From Advenella sp. S44 (GTDB taxonomy: Bacteria; Pseudomonadota; Gammaproteobacteria; Burkholderiales; Burkholderiaceae_B), in the NCBI RefSeq assembly GCF_002810445.1, contig NZ_NEXS01000009.1:62001-126000 (forward strand): DNA of 64,000 nt, in the 5' to 3' direction. The notes beneath the pieces were generated by a model. It searched no databases, was not told the origin of the DNA, and saw nothing but the letters and a program-made list of their open reading frames with translations. Shown piece after piece: positions 18,582 through 28,857 of this stretch. A program made the translations under genes and the position numbers. Position 1 is the first letter of the stretch. The number at the start of each line of letters is the position of its first letter.

Positions 18582-19862
18582 ATGACAACTGAAAACAGTC
18601 CAACCCCTACCCTTGAGACGCAAATGCTGGCATACGGCCAGCAGGCTAAGGCCGCCTCGCGTCTGCTGATGCGCGCCGACGACAAACAGAAGTCGGCAGC
18701 CTTGCTGCATATGGCCCATACGCTGGAAACACAGGCAGATCAATTGCGAGCAGAGAATGCGCTGGATTTGGAAAAAGCCCGTGACAACGGTCTGGAACCG
18801 GCTATGCTTGATCGCCTGACGCTGTCGGACAAGGCGCTAGGCCTGATGGCGACCGGACTGCGCCAGATCGCGGCGCTGGAAGATCCGGTTGGCAGCCGCA
18901 GTGAAACCCGAATCCGGCCTAACGGCATGCGGGTATCCAAAATGCGCATACCGCTGGGTGTCATTGGCATCATCTACGAATCAAGACCCAATGTCACGAT
19001 CGATGCGGCGGCGCTTTGCCTCAAGTCGGGCAATGCGGCGATCCTGCGCGGCGGTAGTGAAGCCTTCCGCTCCAATCAGGCGCTGGGAAAAATCATCCAG
19101 GAAGGATTAGCTCACGCGGGGCTGCCTGCGCATGCCGTGCAAACCATCAACACTACAGATCGCGCCGCTGTTGGCCAGCTGATTACCATGGCCGATTTCG
19201 TGGACGTGATTATTCCGCGTGGCGGCAAAGGACTGATCCGACGCCTGCAAGCGGAGGCAACCGTGCCCATGATTCGCCACCTTGATGGCAATTGTCATGT
19301 GTACATAGATCGCGCCGCCGATCTGAAAATGGCCCACGACATCGCTTTCCAGGCCAAGACCTATCGCTATGGTGTTTGCGGCTCCATGGAAACGCTGCTG
19401 GTCCATCAGGATGTGGCGCAGCAGGTGCTTGCGCCCCTTGCTGCTGCCTATATCGAAAAAGGCGTGCAACTTCGCGGCTGTTCCCGAACCCGGCAGCTGC
19501 TGCCGCAGGCAGATGTCGCCACCGATGAAGACTGGGCGACCGAATACCTTGCGCCCATTCTGGCCATTCGCATTGTTGACTCTATTGACGATGCCATGGC
19601 GCATATTGCCGCCTGGAGCTCGGGCCATACTGAAGCCATCGTCACAGACAGTGTCTCGGCTGCCAACCGGTTTCAGCGGGAAGTCGATTCCAGCTCTGTT
19701 TATGTCAATCTGCCGACTGTCTTTGCTGACGGATTCGAGTACGGTCTGGGCGCGGAAATCGGCATTTCAACCAATCGTCTGCATGCTCGCGGCCCAGTCG
19801 GCCTCGAAGGCCTGACAACCTATAAATGGGTACTCGAAGGCAACGGCCAATTGCGCGGGTAA
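18582..19862 (+). CDS. proA: gamma-glutamyl phosphate reductase
   Basis: 426 residues. ProA makes glutamate 5-semialdehyde in proline biosynthesis. Landmarks are [27 protein letters not shown] (as [10 protein letters not shown]), [21 protein letters not shown] and [13 protein letters not shown], which holds the catalytic Cys. The C-terminus [22 protein letters not shown] is also typical. Seven bases follow holA. The partner proB is not here. Confidence 0.95.
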   Translation: MTTENSPTPTLETQMLAYGQQAKAASRLLMRADDKQKSAALLHMAHTLETQADQLRAENALDLEKARDNGLEPAMLDRLTLSDKALGLMATGLRQIAALEDPVGSRSETRIRPNGMRVSKMRIPLGVIGIIYESRPNVTIDAAALCLKSGNAAILRGGSEAFRSNQALGKIIQEGLAHAGLPAHAVQTINTTDRAAVGQLITMADFVDVIIPRGGKGLIRRLQAEATVPMIRHLDGNCHVYIDRAADLKMAHDIAFQAKTYRYGVCGSMETLLVHQDVAQQVLAPLAAAYIEKGVQLRGCSRTRQLLPQADVATDEDWATEYLAPILAIRIVDSIDDAMAHIAAWSSGHTEAIVTDSVSAANRFQREVDSSSVYVNLPTVFADGFEYGLGAEIGISTNRLHARGPVGLEGLTTYKWVLEGNGQLRG

Positions 19863-19866
19863 TACA

Positions 19867-20286
19867 ATGCTTTGGATCAAATCGCTTCATATCGTGTTCA
19901 TCACTGCCTGGTTTGCCGGACTGTTTTATCTGCCACGCCTTTTCGTCAACCTGGCCCAACAACCGCAAGATGGCCCGGTCTACCCGGTCCTGCTGGGCAT
20001 GGCCAGGCGGCTGCTGCGCTTTACCACCATGCTGGCGGTTCCGGCCGTGGCGTTCGGACTGGTCCTTATGCTGCATTACAAAATCGGACTGACCAATGGC
20101 TGGCTGCACGCGAAGTTGGTGTTTGTCCTGCTGATTATCGGCTACCATCACGCCTGCTTCCGTATCTATAAAAAATTTGTACAGGGTCGCAACCAGCGCG
20201 ATCATGTCTTTTATCGCTGGTTCAATGAAATACCGGTATTGCTACTGCTGGCGGTGGTCATTCTTGTGGTCACCAAACCCTTCTGA
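19867..20286 (+). CDS. hemJ: HemJ-like protoporphyrinogen oxidase / CopD-family membrane protein
   Basis: 139 residues with four hydrophobic segments. The start LWIKSLHIVFITAWFAGLFY and the LPRLFV, WLHAKLV, GYHHACF and RWFNEIPVLLLLAVVILVV segments match HemJ (UPF0093), which oxidises protoporphyrinogen IX in bacteria lacking HemG and HemY. His in LHI and Lys in HAKL are the conserved haem-related positions. Four bases separate it from proA. Confidence 0.88.
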   Translation: MLWIKSLHIVFITAWFAGLFYLPRLFVNLAQQPQDGPVYPVLLGMARRLLRFTTMLAVPAVAFGLVLMLHYKIGLTNGWLHAKLVFVLLIIGYHHACFRIYKKFVQGRNQRDHVFYRWFNEIPVLLLLAVVILVVTKPF

Positions 20287-20297
20287 CAGGCTTAGCC

Positions 20298-21764
20298 ATG
20301 ACCGACGACAATTCCCCCCAAAATCGCAAGAAGCTCAGCCTTGCCCGTTCTCCGCGCCGCACTATCGATGATGATGAGAAGCCACGGGTGCGTTCCGGTG
20401 CGCGTGCTCGCGCGGTAGCCCAAAACCAGCTGCGCACCGGCGAAGCGAAAGCGACGCCTGCCAAACCCAGGCGGCCAATGCCCGCCGGTACCGATGCTCC
20501 TGCAGCACGTGAGCCGCGCCGGACGCTGTCTGACCGTCTCGATCGTACTGACCGTTCTGATCGTTCCCATGCATCACGCAAGGCAGACGAATCGCGCCAG
20601 CGTCCTTCGTCCCGACTGACTGAGACATTTCGCATCTTTGCGCCCTGTCCGCAGGGTTTGGAGGAAGTGCTGTGCGAGGAAATGCAGGCACTGGGGTTTG
20701 AGCACGTAGAAAAGGGGCGCGCCGGATGTGCCTTCGAAACCAACTGGACAGGCATTTTACGGGCCAACCTGTACTCGCGCCTGGCCACCCGCATTCTGGT
20801 GCAAGTGGCGCACGGCCTGGTGCTCAAGGAAGACGATATCTACGAGTTGGCCTACGACGCTCCATGGGAGCGCTGGTTCGGTGCGGAACACTCCCTGCGG
20901 GTCGATACCTCGGCCATTCAGAGCCCCATGAAAAGCCTGATGTTCTGCAATCTGAAGGCCAAAGACGGTATCTGCGACCGCCTGCGCGACCGCGAAGGCG
21001 AGCGCCCGAGCATTGATACCGTGCGACCCGATGCCAGAGTGCATCTTTTTCTGACTCGGGACTCTGGCACGCTGTACCTGGATACCTCCGGAGAATCACT
21101 GTTCAAGCGCGGCTGGCGCCTGGATAAGGGCGAAGCGCCACTGCGCGAGAACCTGGCTGCAGGCATCCTGGCTCTCTCGGGCTGGGACCCGTCCATGCCC
21201 CTGCTGGATCCATTCTGCGGTAGCGGCACCATTCTAATCGAGGCGGCCTGGATCGCGCAGGGCGTGCCTCCCGGCATTTCCCGGCCCTTTGGTTTTGAGC
21301 GCCTGCGCAACGCCGATGCCCGACAATGGTCAGCCTTGAAAGAAGACGCTTTGAGCCGCATCGCGCCCGAACTGGAAACGCCGCTGTACGGGTGCGATCT
21401 GAACCCGCATGCGCTGGAAGCGGCGCACGAAAATATGCAACGGGCCAATCTGGCGCCTGACTCCATTCAGTTCGCACGCGCCAACGCGCTGGATCTGCAA
21501 CCGCCAACGGATTCGGGCTGGCTGGTTACGAACCCACCCTATGGCGAACGATTGGATCAGCAGGACGACAGTTTCTGGCGAGACTGGTCAGCCTGCCTGA
21601 AACAGCAATTTGCCGGATGGCAGGTCCACGTGATCTCCAGCGACCTGGAACTGCCTAGAAAGCTGCGCCTGAAAGCCCGGCGCCGTACGCCGCTGTACAA
21701 TGGAGCGCTCGACTGCCGCCTGTTTTCATTTGAAATGGTTGCCGACAGCTACCGTAAACCCTGA
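20298..21764 (+). CDS. THUMP-domain class I SAM-dependent RNA methyltransferase
   Basis: 488 residues. The first ~105 are a low-complexity basic extension rich in Arg, Ser, Asp and Pro (SDRLDRTDRSDRSHASRK), then a THUMP domain (FRIFAPCPQGLEEVLCEEM onward). A Rossmann methyltransferase follows with LLDPFCGSGTILIEAAWIA (SAM site) and TNPPYGERL (the NPPY target-base motif). This is the family of RlmL's N-terminal half, which makes m2G in 23S rRNA; the exact base is not predictable here. The charged disordered extension is unusual. Confidence 0.88.
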   Translation: MTDDNSPQNRKKLSLARSPRRTIDDDEKPRVRSGARARAVAQNQLRTGEAKATPAKPRRPMPAGTDAPAAREPRRTLSDRLDRTDRSDRSHASRKADESRQRPSSRLTETFRIFAPCPQGLEEVLCEEMQALGFEHVEKGRAGCAFETNWTGILRANLYSRLATRILVQVAHGLVLKEDDIYELAYDAPWERWFGAEHSLRVDTSAIQSPMKSLMFCNLKAKDGICDRLRDREGERPSIDTVRPDARVHLFLTRDSGTLYLDTSGESLFKRGWRLDKGEAPLRENLAAGILALSGWDPSMPLLDPFCGSGTILIEAAWIAQGVPPGISRPFGFERLRNADARQWSALKEDALSRIAPELETPLYGCDLNPHALEAAHENMQRANLAPDSIQFARANALDLQPPTDSGWLVTNPPYGERLDQQDDSFWRDWSACLKQQFAGWQVHVISSDLELPRKLRLKARRRTPLYNGALDCRLFSFEMVADSYRKP

Positions 21765-21775
21765 AATCCACTTGC

Positions 21776-22309
21776 ATGAAACCTACTGCTTCCCCTGACG
21801 CGGCACTGTTGTCGCGTCGCTCTCCTTCCCGATGGCGCCTGTTTGCCTGCATGATGTATGAGGCCGTGCTGTTGTTCGGTGTCGTCTTCTTTGCCGACTA
21901 TATTTTCGACACGCTCACGCAAAGCCGCAGCGGCCTGACATTGCTTGGACCGCGGCAGGCCGTCCTGTTTGTCGCCATCGGCGTCTATTTTTTGCTGTGC
22001 TGGCGTAAGCACGGCCAGACCCTGCCCATGAAGACCTGGAATATCCGGCTCGTGGGTCGGCAAGCGATACGGCCCTCGCTGGGCCAACTGGTGTTGCGCT
22101 ATGTCCTGTGCTGGCCTGTCCCCCTGCTGGGTGCCTATCTTGTGTATCTGGCCTCGACATCGCTGGGCTGGCCTTCCGTGACCCTGTTCATTGTCTTTAC
22201 GCCGTTTCTTAATTTTGTCTACAGCTGGTTTGATCGGGACGGCCTCATGCTGCATGACAGGCTGGCCGGCACCCGCCTGGCCGATCTATCGCCGGCGGCG
22301 ATTCAATGA
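21776..22309 (+). CDS. RDD-family membrane protein
   Basis: 177 residues. The RDD domain begins RRSPSRWRLFACMMYEAVLLFGVVFF, followed by a second helix around VLFVAIGVYFLLCW, the segment GQTLPMKTWNIRLV, a third helix and the closing DRDGLMLHDRLAGTRLAD. RDD proteins are small inner-membrane proteins of mostly unknown function; some act in ion homeostasis. It starts 11 bases after the methyltransferase gene. Confidence 0.85.
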   Translation: MKPTASPDAALLSRRSPSRWRLFACMMYEAVLLFGVVFFADYIFDTLTQSRSGLTLLGPRQAVLFVAIGVYFLLCWRKHGQTLPMKTWNIRLVGRQAIRPSLGQLVLRYVLCWPVPLLGAYLVYLASTSLGWPSVTLFIVFTPFLNFVYSWFDRDGLMLHDRLAGTRLADLSPAAIQ

Positions 22310-22398
22310 TAGAATCAGAAATCCCCGGGCAGCAGGCAGGATCATTTTTGCATGCACTGCCCTATTTCTTTAGCGCCCCCGTTTCCTTACGTCCCCAT

Positions 22399-23757
22399 AT
22401 GACCGATCATTATTCGTCACTCTATAAATCATTTGAATGGCTGGTTCCCTCGGTATTCAATATAGCGGATGCCTGTTGTCACCGGTGGGCCTCCAGCCCT
22501 CATGAAGCGCGCCAGGTTGCCATTTATTTCGAAGATCAGGTAGGGCAACTTACACTGCTCACATACGGGCAACTGTCCGAAAAGGTCAATAAATTGGCCA
22601 ACGGCTTGATCCGTATGGGTGTGCAACCGCAGGACCGCGTCGCTGTTGCACTGCAACATTCTGCAGAAAGTGCCATCACTCAGCTGGCGGTTCTGACGGT
22701 GGGGGCGATCGTCGTGCCCCTGACCGCGACATTGACCAACGCCGAATACGCCGAAAGACTGCACGACTCGCAGGCACGCGTTGCCGTGGTGGACAAGCAT
22801 TCCATTACCGCGCTGATTTCCGCTGTGGATAATCAATCTCCGGTCAAGCAGATCATCGGGATTCATACCGATGACGACCGCATTATTTCCTGGCGCACCC
22901 TACTGGCGCGTCAGCCATCGACATTCACCCCGCATGTGGTCAGCGCCTCTACGCCGGCCATCCTCATCTATCCGGCCAGTGTGCCAAACGAACCGTTGCG
23001 AGGCGTGCTGCTGGATCACAGCACACTTATCGGTACGCTGCCGGGTTTTGTTGCATCGCAAAACTGGTTTCCGAAAGCAAACGATATTTTCTGGACTTCC
23101 TACGACTGGAACAGCCCCAACGGTCTGCTCAACGCGCTGCTACCCACGCTTTATTTCGGCAAATCCATTGTCGGCTGTCCGGCAGGTCGCACCATACCGC
23201 GGCTGTTCACGCTGCTTGAGCACTACCAGATTACCAATATCCACGCATCCGGGGCGGACTTGCGCCGCATTCGCGAATATCCCGATGCGCTCGAAGAGTT
23301 CGATTTGGCCATCCGCAGCATCAGCTGCCTGGACATCGACTACGATCCATCGCTGGGCCAATGGGCCAAGCAGCGCTTTGATGTGGATATCAACGTGGTC
23401 GCTGCACCGCTTGGCTTTGGCTATATCATTGGCGAAAGCCAGGAAAAATGGGCGCCTCGCCAGGGCAGCATGGGCCGTGTTTACCCCGGTCACCGAATCA
23501 CCGTCATCGACGAGGACGGCAAGCCGCTCAAAACTGGCCAAAAGGGCCGTATTGCGGTCAACAGAACAGACCAGAACGACTACCCCGACCCGGCCATTGC
23601 CTTGCATTACTGGTCCGCCGCGCAAATCCATCCCCTGCAGGCCGAGCCACAGGAGTGGATTCCCACAGCCATTCGCGGCCACATCGACAAGGACGGCTAT
23701 GTCTGGCGCGAGCCCGAGCCCGAACCTGACGCCCTTACCGGCCAGCAAGGAGAATAA
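22399..23757 (+). CDS. acyl-CoA synthetase-like protein lacking ATP-binding motifs (probable pseudoenzyme)
   Basis: 452 residues from the ATG at 22399, where family similarity begins (SLYKSFEWLVPSVFNIADAC). An ATG at 22306 overlaps the RDD stop as ATGA and would add 31 unlike residues. The fold is that of AMP-forming acyl-CoA synthetases, with ALQHSAESAITQLAVLTVGAIVVPL and the PALYHG-like LLPTLYFGKS. The phosphate loop, normally SGTTGxPKG, reads YPASVPNEPLRG. The acidic YGxTE motif reads GFGYIIGES. The TGD Asp region reads TAIRGHIDKDGYVW, where the protein stops without the C-terminal lid carrying the catalytic Lys. Adenylation seems impossible. Confidence 0.75.
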   Translation: MTDHYSSLYKSFEWLVPSVFNIADACCHRWASSPHEARQVAIYFEDQVGQLTLLTYGQLSEKVNKLANGLIRMGVQPQDRVAVALQHSAESAITQLAVLTVGAIVVPLTATLTNAEYAERLHDSQARVAVVDKHSITALISAVDNQSPVKQIIGIHTDDDRIISWRTLLARQPSTFTPHVVSASTPAILIYPASVPNEPLRGVLLDHSTLIGTLPGFVASQNWFPKANDIFWTSYDWNSPNGLLNALLPTLYFGKSIVGCPAGRTIPRLFTLLEHYQITNIHASGADLRRIREYPDALEEFDLAIRSISCLDIDYDPSLGQWAKQRFDVDINVVAAPLGFGYIIGESQEKWAPRQGSMGRVYPGHRITVIDEDGKPLKTGQKGRIAVNRTDQNDYPDPAIALHYWSAAQIHPLQAEPQEWIPTAIRGHIDKDGYVWREPEPEPDALTGQQGE

Positions 23758-23763
23758 ATCATC

Positions 23764-24285
23764 ATGGCTGTGTATCAGATTGATGAACTGGCGCCAAACA
23801 TCGACCCCACCGCTTTTATCTTTGACAGCGCAACAGTCATCGGCAACGTGACGCTGGAAAAAGATGTCAGCGTCTGGGCCAATGTGGCTATTCGCGGCGA
23901 CAACGCGCCTATTCTGATTCAGGAAGGCAGCAACGTGCAGGAAGGCAGCGTACTGCACGTGGACGAAGGTGTCCCCCTGACCATCGAAAAAAATGTCACC
24001 GTGGGCCATCAAGCCATGCTGCACGGCTGCACGATTGGCGAGGGGTCGCTGATCGGCATGCAGGCCATTGTGCTGAATAATGCACGCATTGGCAAAAACT
24101 GTATCATCGGCGCAGGCGCTATTATCACTGAAGGTAAAGTCATTCCTGACGGCTCTCTCGTTATCGGTATCGGCAAAATCGCACGTACGCTAAGCGAGGA
24201 GGAGATTGCCAATATCCATAAAAATACCGCCCATTACGTGTGGCAGGGGCAACGCTACCGCAGCGGCCTCAAGCGCCTTGCATAA
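23764..24285 (+). CDS. gamma-class carbonic anhydrase-like protein
   Basis: 173 residues made of hexapeptide repeats forming a left-handed beta-helix (for example ATVIGNVTLEKDVSVWANVAI). Metal-binding histidines are conserved in VLHVDEG and GHQAMLHGC. This is the YrdA/PaaY-type family; several members have little carbonic anhydrase activity. It follows the CoA-ligase-like gene by six bases, so the two are probably co-translated. In this window it could also matter for bicarbonate supply, but it is not in the cbb region. Confidence 0.87.
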   Translation: MAVYQIDELAPNIDPTAFIFDSATVIGNVTLEKDVSVWANVAIRGDNAPILIQEGSNVQEGSVLHVDEGVPLTIEKNVTVGHQAMLHGCTIGEGSLIGMQAIVLNNARIGKNCIIGAGAIITEGKVIPDGSLVIGIGKIARTLSEEEIANIHKNTAHYVWQGQRYRSGLKRLA

Positions 24286-24308
24286 TTCGGGCCTTTTGCC
24301 ATCCTGCC

Positions 24309-25232
24309 ATGACCACTGACCAATTACAAAAATACCTTCTTGACGACCGCAGCACCCGTATCCAGACCGTTGATCTGACCAAAACCTGGCACACCGGCCT
24401 GGCACACCAGAGCTATCCGCCGGTCGTGCGCGACCTGCTCGGAGAACTTTGTGCTGCCTCAGTGCTGCTGGCCTCGAACATTAAATTCGATGGCTCGCTT
24501 GTGTTGCAATTGCAGGGCGATGGCGCCCTGGCCCTAATCGTGGTCGAGTGTCAGTCTGACCTGAGCCTACGAGCGACCGTACAGTTGCGGCAGGAGTTTG
24601 TCGTTCCCGACAACGCCACCTTCCAGTCCCTGCTCAACAGCAACGGCAATGGCCGGTTTATTGTCATTCTGGATCCGACAGACCGACAGGAAGGCCAGCA
24701 ACCCTACCAGGGGGTGGTGCCCATGGAAGGCGATTCGGTTGCCGACGTGCTGGAGCACTATATGAAACAATCGGAACAGCTGGACACGCATATCTGGCTA
24801 GCCGCCAACGCCCAGCGCGCAACCGGTCTGCTGTTGCAGCGCTTGCCTGATCACGGCGGCACGGCCGATGACAGCGTGGCGCACCAGGAGTCCTGGCAGC
24901 GCACGCGGGTCCTGGCCCAGACCCTGACTACCCAGGAAATGCTCAGCGAATCTCCCGAAACACTGATTCATCGACTTTTCTGGGAAGAGCCCTTGCTCAC
25001 ATTCGAGCCACAACCGGTGCGCTGGTTCTGCCCCTGCACCCGGGAACGCGTGGGCAATATGCTCAAGATGCTTGGCCAGGACGAAATCGAAAACATTCTA
25101 AGCGAACAGGATAAAGTCGACATTGCCTGCAATTTCTGCGGCAAGCCATACACATTCGATGCCGTCGATTGCGCCCGTCTGTTCATCGACGGCCAGGCTC
25201 CCGAAGATCCACCCGAACCCATCGAGCATTAA
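24309..25232 (+). CDS. hslO: redox-regulated chaperone Hsp33
   Basis: 307 residues from the ATG at 24309; the longer frame overlaps the preceding gene and is not family-like. Hsp33 binds unfolding proteins under oxidative stress when its zinc centre is oxidised. The C-terminal redox switch is intact: CPC in WFCPCTRERV and CNFC in IACNFCGKPY. The core has VELCQ-like segments such as GDGALALIVVECQ. It is the last gene of the plus-strand run and a terminator follows. Confidence 0.95.
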   Translation: MTTDQLQKYLLDDRSTRIQTVDLTKTWHTGLAHQSYPPVVRDLLGELCAASVLLASNIKFDGSLVLQLQGDGALALIVVECQSDLSLRATVQLRQEFVVPDNATFQSLLNSNGNGRFIVILDPTDRQEGQQPYQGVVPMEGDSVADVLEHYMKQSEQLDTHIWLAANAQRATGLLLQRLPDHGGTADDSVAHQESWQRTRVLAQTLTTQEMLSESPETLIHRLFWEEPLLTFEPQPVRWFCPCTRERVGNMLKMLGQDEIENILSEQDKVDIACNFCGKPYTFDAVDCARLFIDGQAPEDPPEPIEH

Positions 25233-25291
25233 TTGAGCATTAACCGAGGGCCCAGCAGGCAATCGCCGCTGTTACCGATTCGCATAACAGG

Positions 25292-25326
25292 CAGCTGGTA
25301 GCTATCCAAGGCACCAGCTGTTTTTT
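25292..25326 (+). terminator. Rho-independent terminator after hslO
   Basis: CAGCTGGT pairs with ACCAGCTG (8 bp, 13-base loop) and is followed at once by six T. It lies 60 bases past the hslO stop and closes the leuS-hslO gene run. Confidence 0.75.
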
Positions 25327-25348
25327 CTCTTGTTCTCTTGTTCTCTTG
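25325..25348 (+). repeat. three tandem copies of an 8-bp pyrimidine repeat
   Basis: TTCTCTTG occurs three times in succession and continues into a degenerate pyrimidine tract to about 25390. It lies in the 314-base gap between hslO and the TadE-like gene, which otherwise holds the terminator and no gene I can support. Such tracts are prone to slippage. Confidence 0.7.
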
Positions 25349-25546
25349 TTCTGTTATTCTCTTCCTCTCTTCCCCTTTACTCCACGACTTCATTTAACCT
25401 CTTTCGTCGTTCCCGCTTTCCCTGTTCTCTTGCTGCTTCTTGCGCTCGTCAACGCCCATGGAAGACTTGCTTTCTGACGTCGCCTCTTTTGTCCAGCGCA
25501 ACAATCCACACTATACAATTACCGTTGATTTGCGCAAACTGCCGGG

Positions 25547-26584
25547 ATGAAACACCTCCTGCCAGAAACGCTTTTTACTTTCCATTTTTCCCGCAGCGCC
25601 CAGACTACGCAGGCTAACGCCGAACGATCACAAACGATGGTCGCTTGCACAGGACAGCGCGGTTTTGCTGCCGTGGAGTTTATCGTGGTCGCGATCCCGC
25701 TATTGTTTGCGGCGATGACCAGCTACGAGGTATCACGATGGTACATGACGCGCGAAGCCGTCAGCCTGGCATTGCTGGAGGCCGGGCGCGCCGGCAGCGT
25801 CAGCCACGCCAGGCCCCGGGCCATTGAAGCGGCATTCCTCAGCGCACTGACGCCACTGTATGCGCCAGCGGGCGCTTTTCGCAGTCCGCGAGATCGTATG
25901 CTTCATCAAATGAATCAATTGGAGCGCATCGGCACCAGGCGCGCATGGGATATTGCCATCGCGCATCCCGATATGGCCGAGTTTGCCGATTTCATGCAAA
26001 AAGATCTTCCCATCGCGATAAAGACGGGCAATCCGGCCATCAACAATAATTACCAGCAAAACCAGCACCAACAATATCCGCGCGGACCCACGTCGGGCAG
26101 TACGATCTACGATGCCAACACGCTGGAGCTGCATGCTCAGTATCTTTACGTGCCGGTCGTTCCGGGCATGCGTGCCCTGCTACGCACGCTGTTCGGACCG
26201 ATCAGTGAATCAGGATCGCCGCTGGCGACACATGGTGCACTTCCAATCCGCGCATCGATTACCATAGAAATGCAATCGCACCCGGTACTCTGGCAGGCTG
26301 AGGAAACCGCCCATGTGCACTATTTACATCGAAACGCATTTGCCCAACTCCCGGGAAAGGAGCAACAGCGCACGAGCGTAAAGGCGCCACCCAATAGCCA
26401 TACGGAGAACAACGTTAGCGGCCAATTAGAATCGGCAAAGAACCGCTCCGACCAATTGCCAAACCGATCCACAGCGATTGACCAAAGTCATTCGGAAAAA
26501 ACCCGATTGCCGGCTTCCGATATCCTGGCGCACAATAGCGCCGCCGAAAACAGCCTGCCTGCCGAATCGGCTTGCCTGCCTTAA
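25547..26584 (+). CDS. TadE-like pseudopilin family protein, orphan
   Basis: 345 residues. Near residues 38-60 is GFAAVEFIVVAIPLLFAAMT, a prepilin-type signal: a Gly before the cleavage site, Glu at position +5 and a hydrophobic helix. This is the TadE/TadG pattern of minor pseudopilins. The middle part (LELHAQYLYVPVVPGMRALLR) is typical of TadE-like proteins. The C-terminal ~85 residues are polar and low-complexity (many Asn, Ser, Glu). An ATG at 25637 is an alternative start. No other tad gene is near, so its assembly partners must be elsewhere. Confidence 0.65.
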   Translation: MKHLLPETLFTFHFSRSAQTTQANAERSQTMVACTGQRGFAAVEFIVVAIPLLFAAMTSYEVSRWYMTREAVSLALLEAGRAGSVSHARPRAIEAAFLSALTPLYAPAGAFRSPRDRMLHQMNQLERIGTRRAWDIAIAHPDMAEFADFMQKDLPIAIKTGNPAINNNYQQNQHQQYPRGPTSGSTIYDANTLELHAQYLYVPVVPGMRALLRTLFGPISESGSPLATHGALPIRASITIEMQSHPVLWQAEETAHVHYLHRNAFAQLPGKEQQRTSVKAPPNSHTENNVSGQLESAKNRSDQLPNRSTAIDQSHSEKTRLPASDILAHNSAAENSLPAESACLP

Positions 26585-26765
26585 CACCACAAGGGGAAAA
26601 ACAAGCAAGTCAGGCGGTCGCAAAGTCAGGGGTTCGTAAAATCGGCGAATCGTACAATCGCAAAGTCCGCAAGTCGTAAAGTCTGTGGCTCTTAATGTCA
26701 GCGGCTCGCAAAACCAGGCAAATGGGAAAAGGGATGGGAAAATAAATGGCTCACAAGAGGGCCGG

Positions 26766-26810
26766 AATATCGATAGCTGCAATATCGATGACTGCAATAT
26801 CGATGACTGC
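26766..26810 (+). repeat. 15-bp tandem repeat, three copies
   Basis: AATATCGATAGCTGC, then twice AATATCGATGACTGC, then a decayed fourth unit. It lies in the 291-base gap between the TadE-like gene and ftsB, where shorter motifs built on GCAAAGTC and CGTAAA also recur (about 26615-26720). No gene is supported in the gap. Confidence 0.8.
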
Positions 26811-26875
26811 GATATGCACTGAAATTGAAAGACATGGGAAAAGCCGTACCACACCAGGCACACCCGAAAAAACGG

Positions 26876-27313
26876 CTATTGGTGGGCAGGTTTGGGCGAT
26901 TTGGCCGGTTTTCCGGCGTCAGACTTTGCCCGGGGCCGGGCACTTGCCTTGGCCTGTGGCTTGCTCGCGACCTGGGCAGGCTTGCCTGCCTTGGGAGCGC
27001 CCGGAACTTCGTAGCTGACCGGCACCTCGGGCTGAGGCTCATTGGGCGTCAGGATCTGCACATAGGTTTCATCTTTCTTAATCATGCGCATTTCAATGCG
27101 GGCGCGATCCTCAAGCGCATCGGTGCCCGTTTTGAGATCATGAACTTCCGCTTCCATCGCATTATTGCGTGCCAGCAGCGCCCGGTTTTTTTCTTCCTGC
27201 GCCTCAAGCTGCTGCTGGAGCACGGTCACGCGCGCCCACCCTTCTTCCCCCCACCACAATGGGTATTGAATGGCAACACACGCAACCATCAGGGCAAGAT
27301 AGAGTAAGCGCAT
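26876..27313 (-). CDS. ftsB: cell-division protein FtsB
   Basis: 145 residues. One N-terminal transmembrane helix (LLYLALMVACVAIQYPLWWG), then a coiled coil (about 28-60: VLQQQLEAQEEKNRALLARN) and the conserved TGTDALEDRARIEMRMIKKDETYVQ. FtsB forms the FtsQLB complex that triggers septal peptidoglycan synthesis. A Lys/Ala/Pro-rich tail of about 50 residues follows and is longer than in E. coli (103 residues). Location directly after eno is the classic arrangement. Confidence 0.93.
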   Translation of the reverse strand: MRLLYLALMVACVAIQYPLWWGEEGWARVTVLQQQLEAQEEKNRALLARNNAMEAEVHDLKTGTDALEDRARIEMRMIKKDETYVQILTPNEPQPEVPVSYEVPGAPKAGKPAQVASKPQAKASARPRAKSDAGKPAKSPKPAHQ

Positions 27314-27343
27314 GACAAATGCTCAGTGCTCGCGCCGCAGCGC

Positions 27344-28693
<1,350 letters not shown>

Positions 28694-28857
28694 TTACTCC
28701 GCCAATCTTGTAATTTTGCATTCACCGCCAATTAAACTTGTATCCGTTTTTTACATTTTTCAGGCGGAAAACGCCAGCCGGAAAAAGGCCAAACAATCCG
28801 ATTACAACGCGCAATCGGGTTCATACAAAAAATACCCTCTTCATTAAGCCGCTACTC

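Noticed and set aside
17462-18685. 407-codon minus-strand open frame
   Set aside because: It is antisense to holA and its product has no recognisable domain; holA itself is unmistakable.
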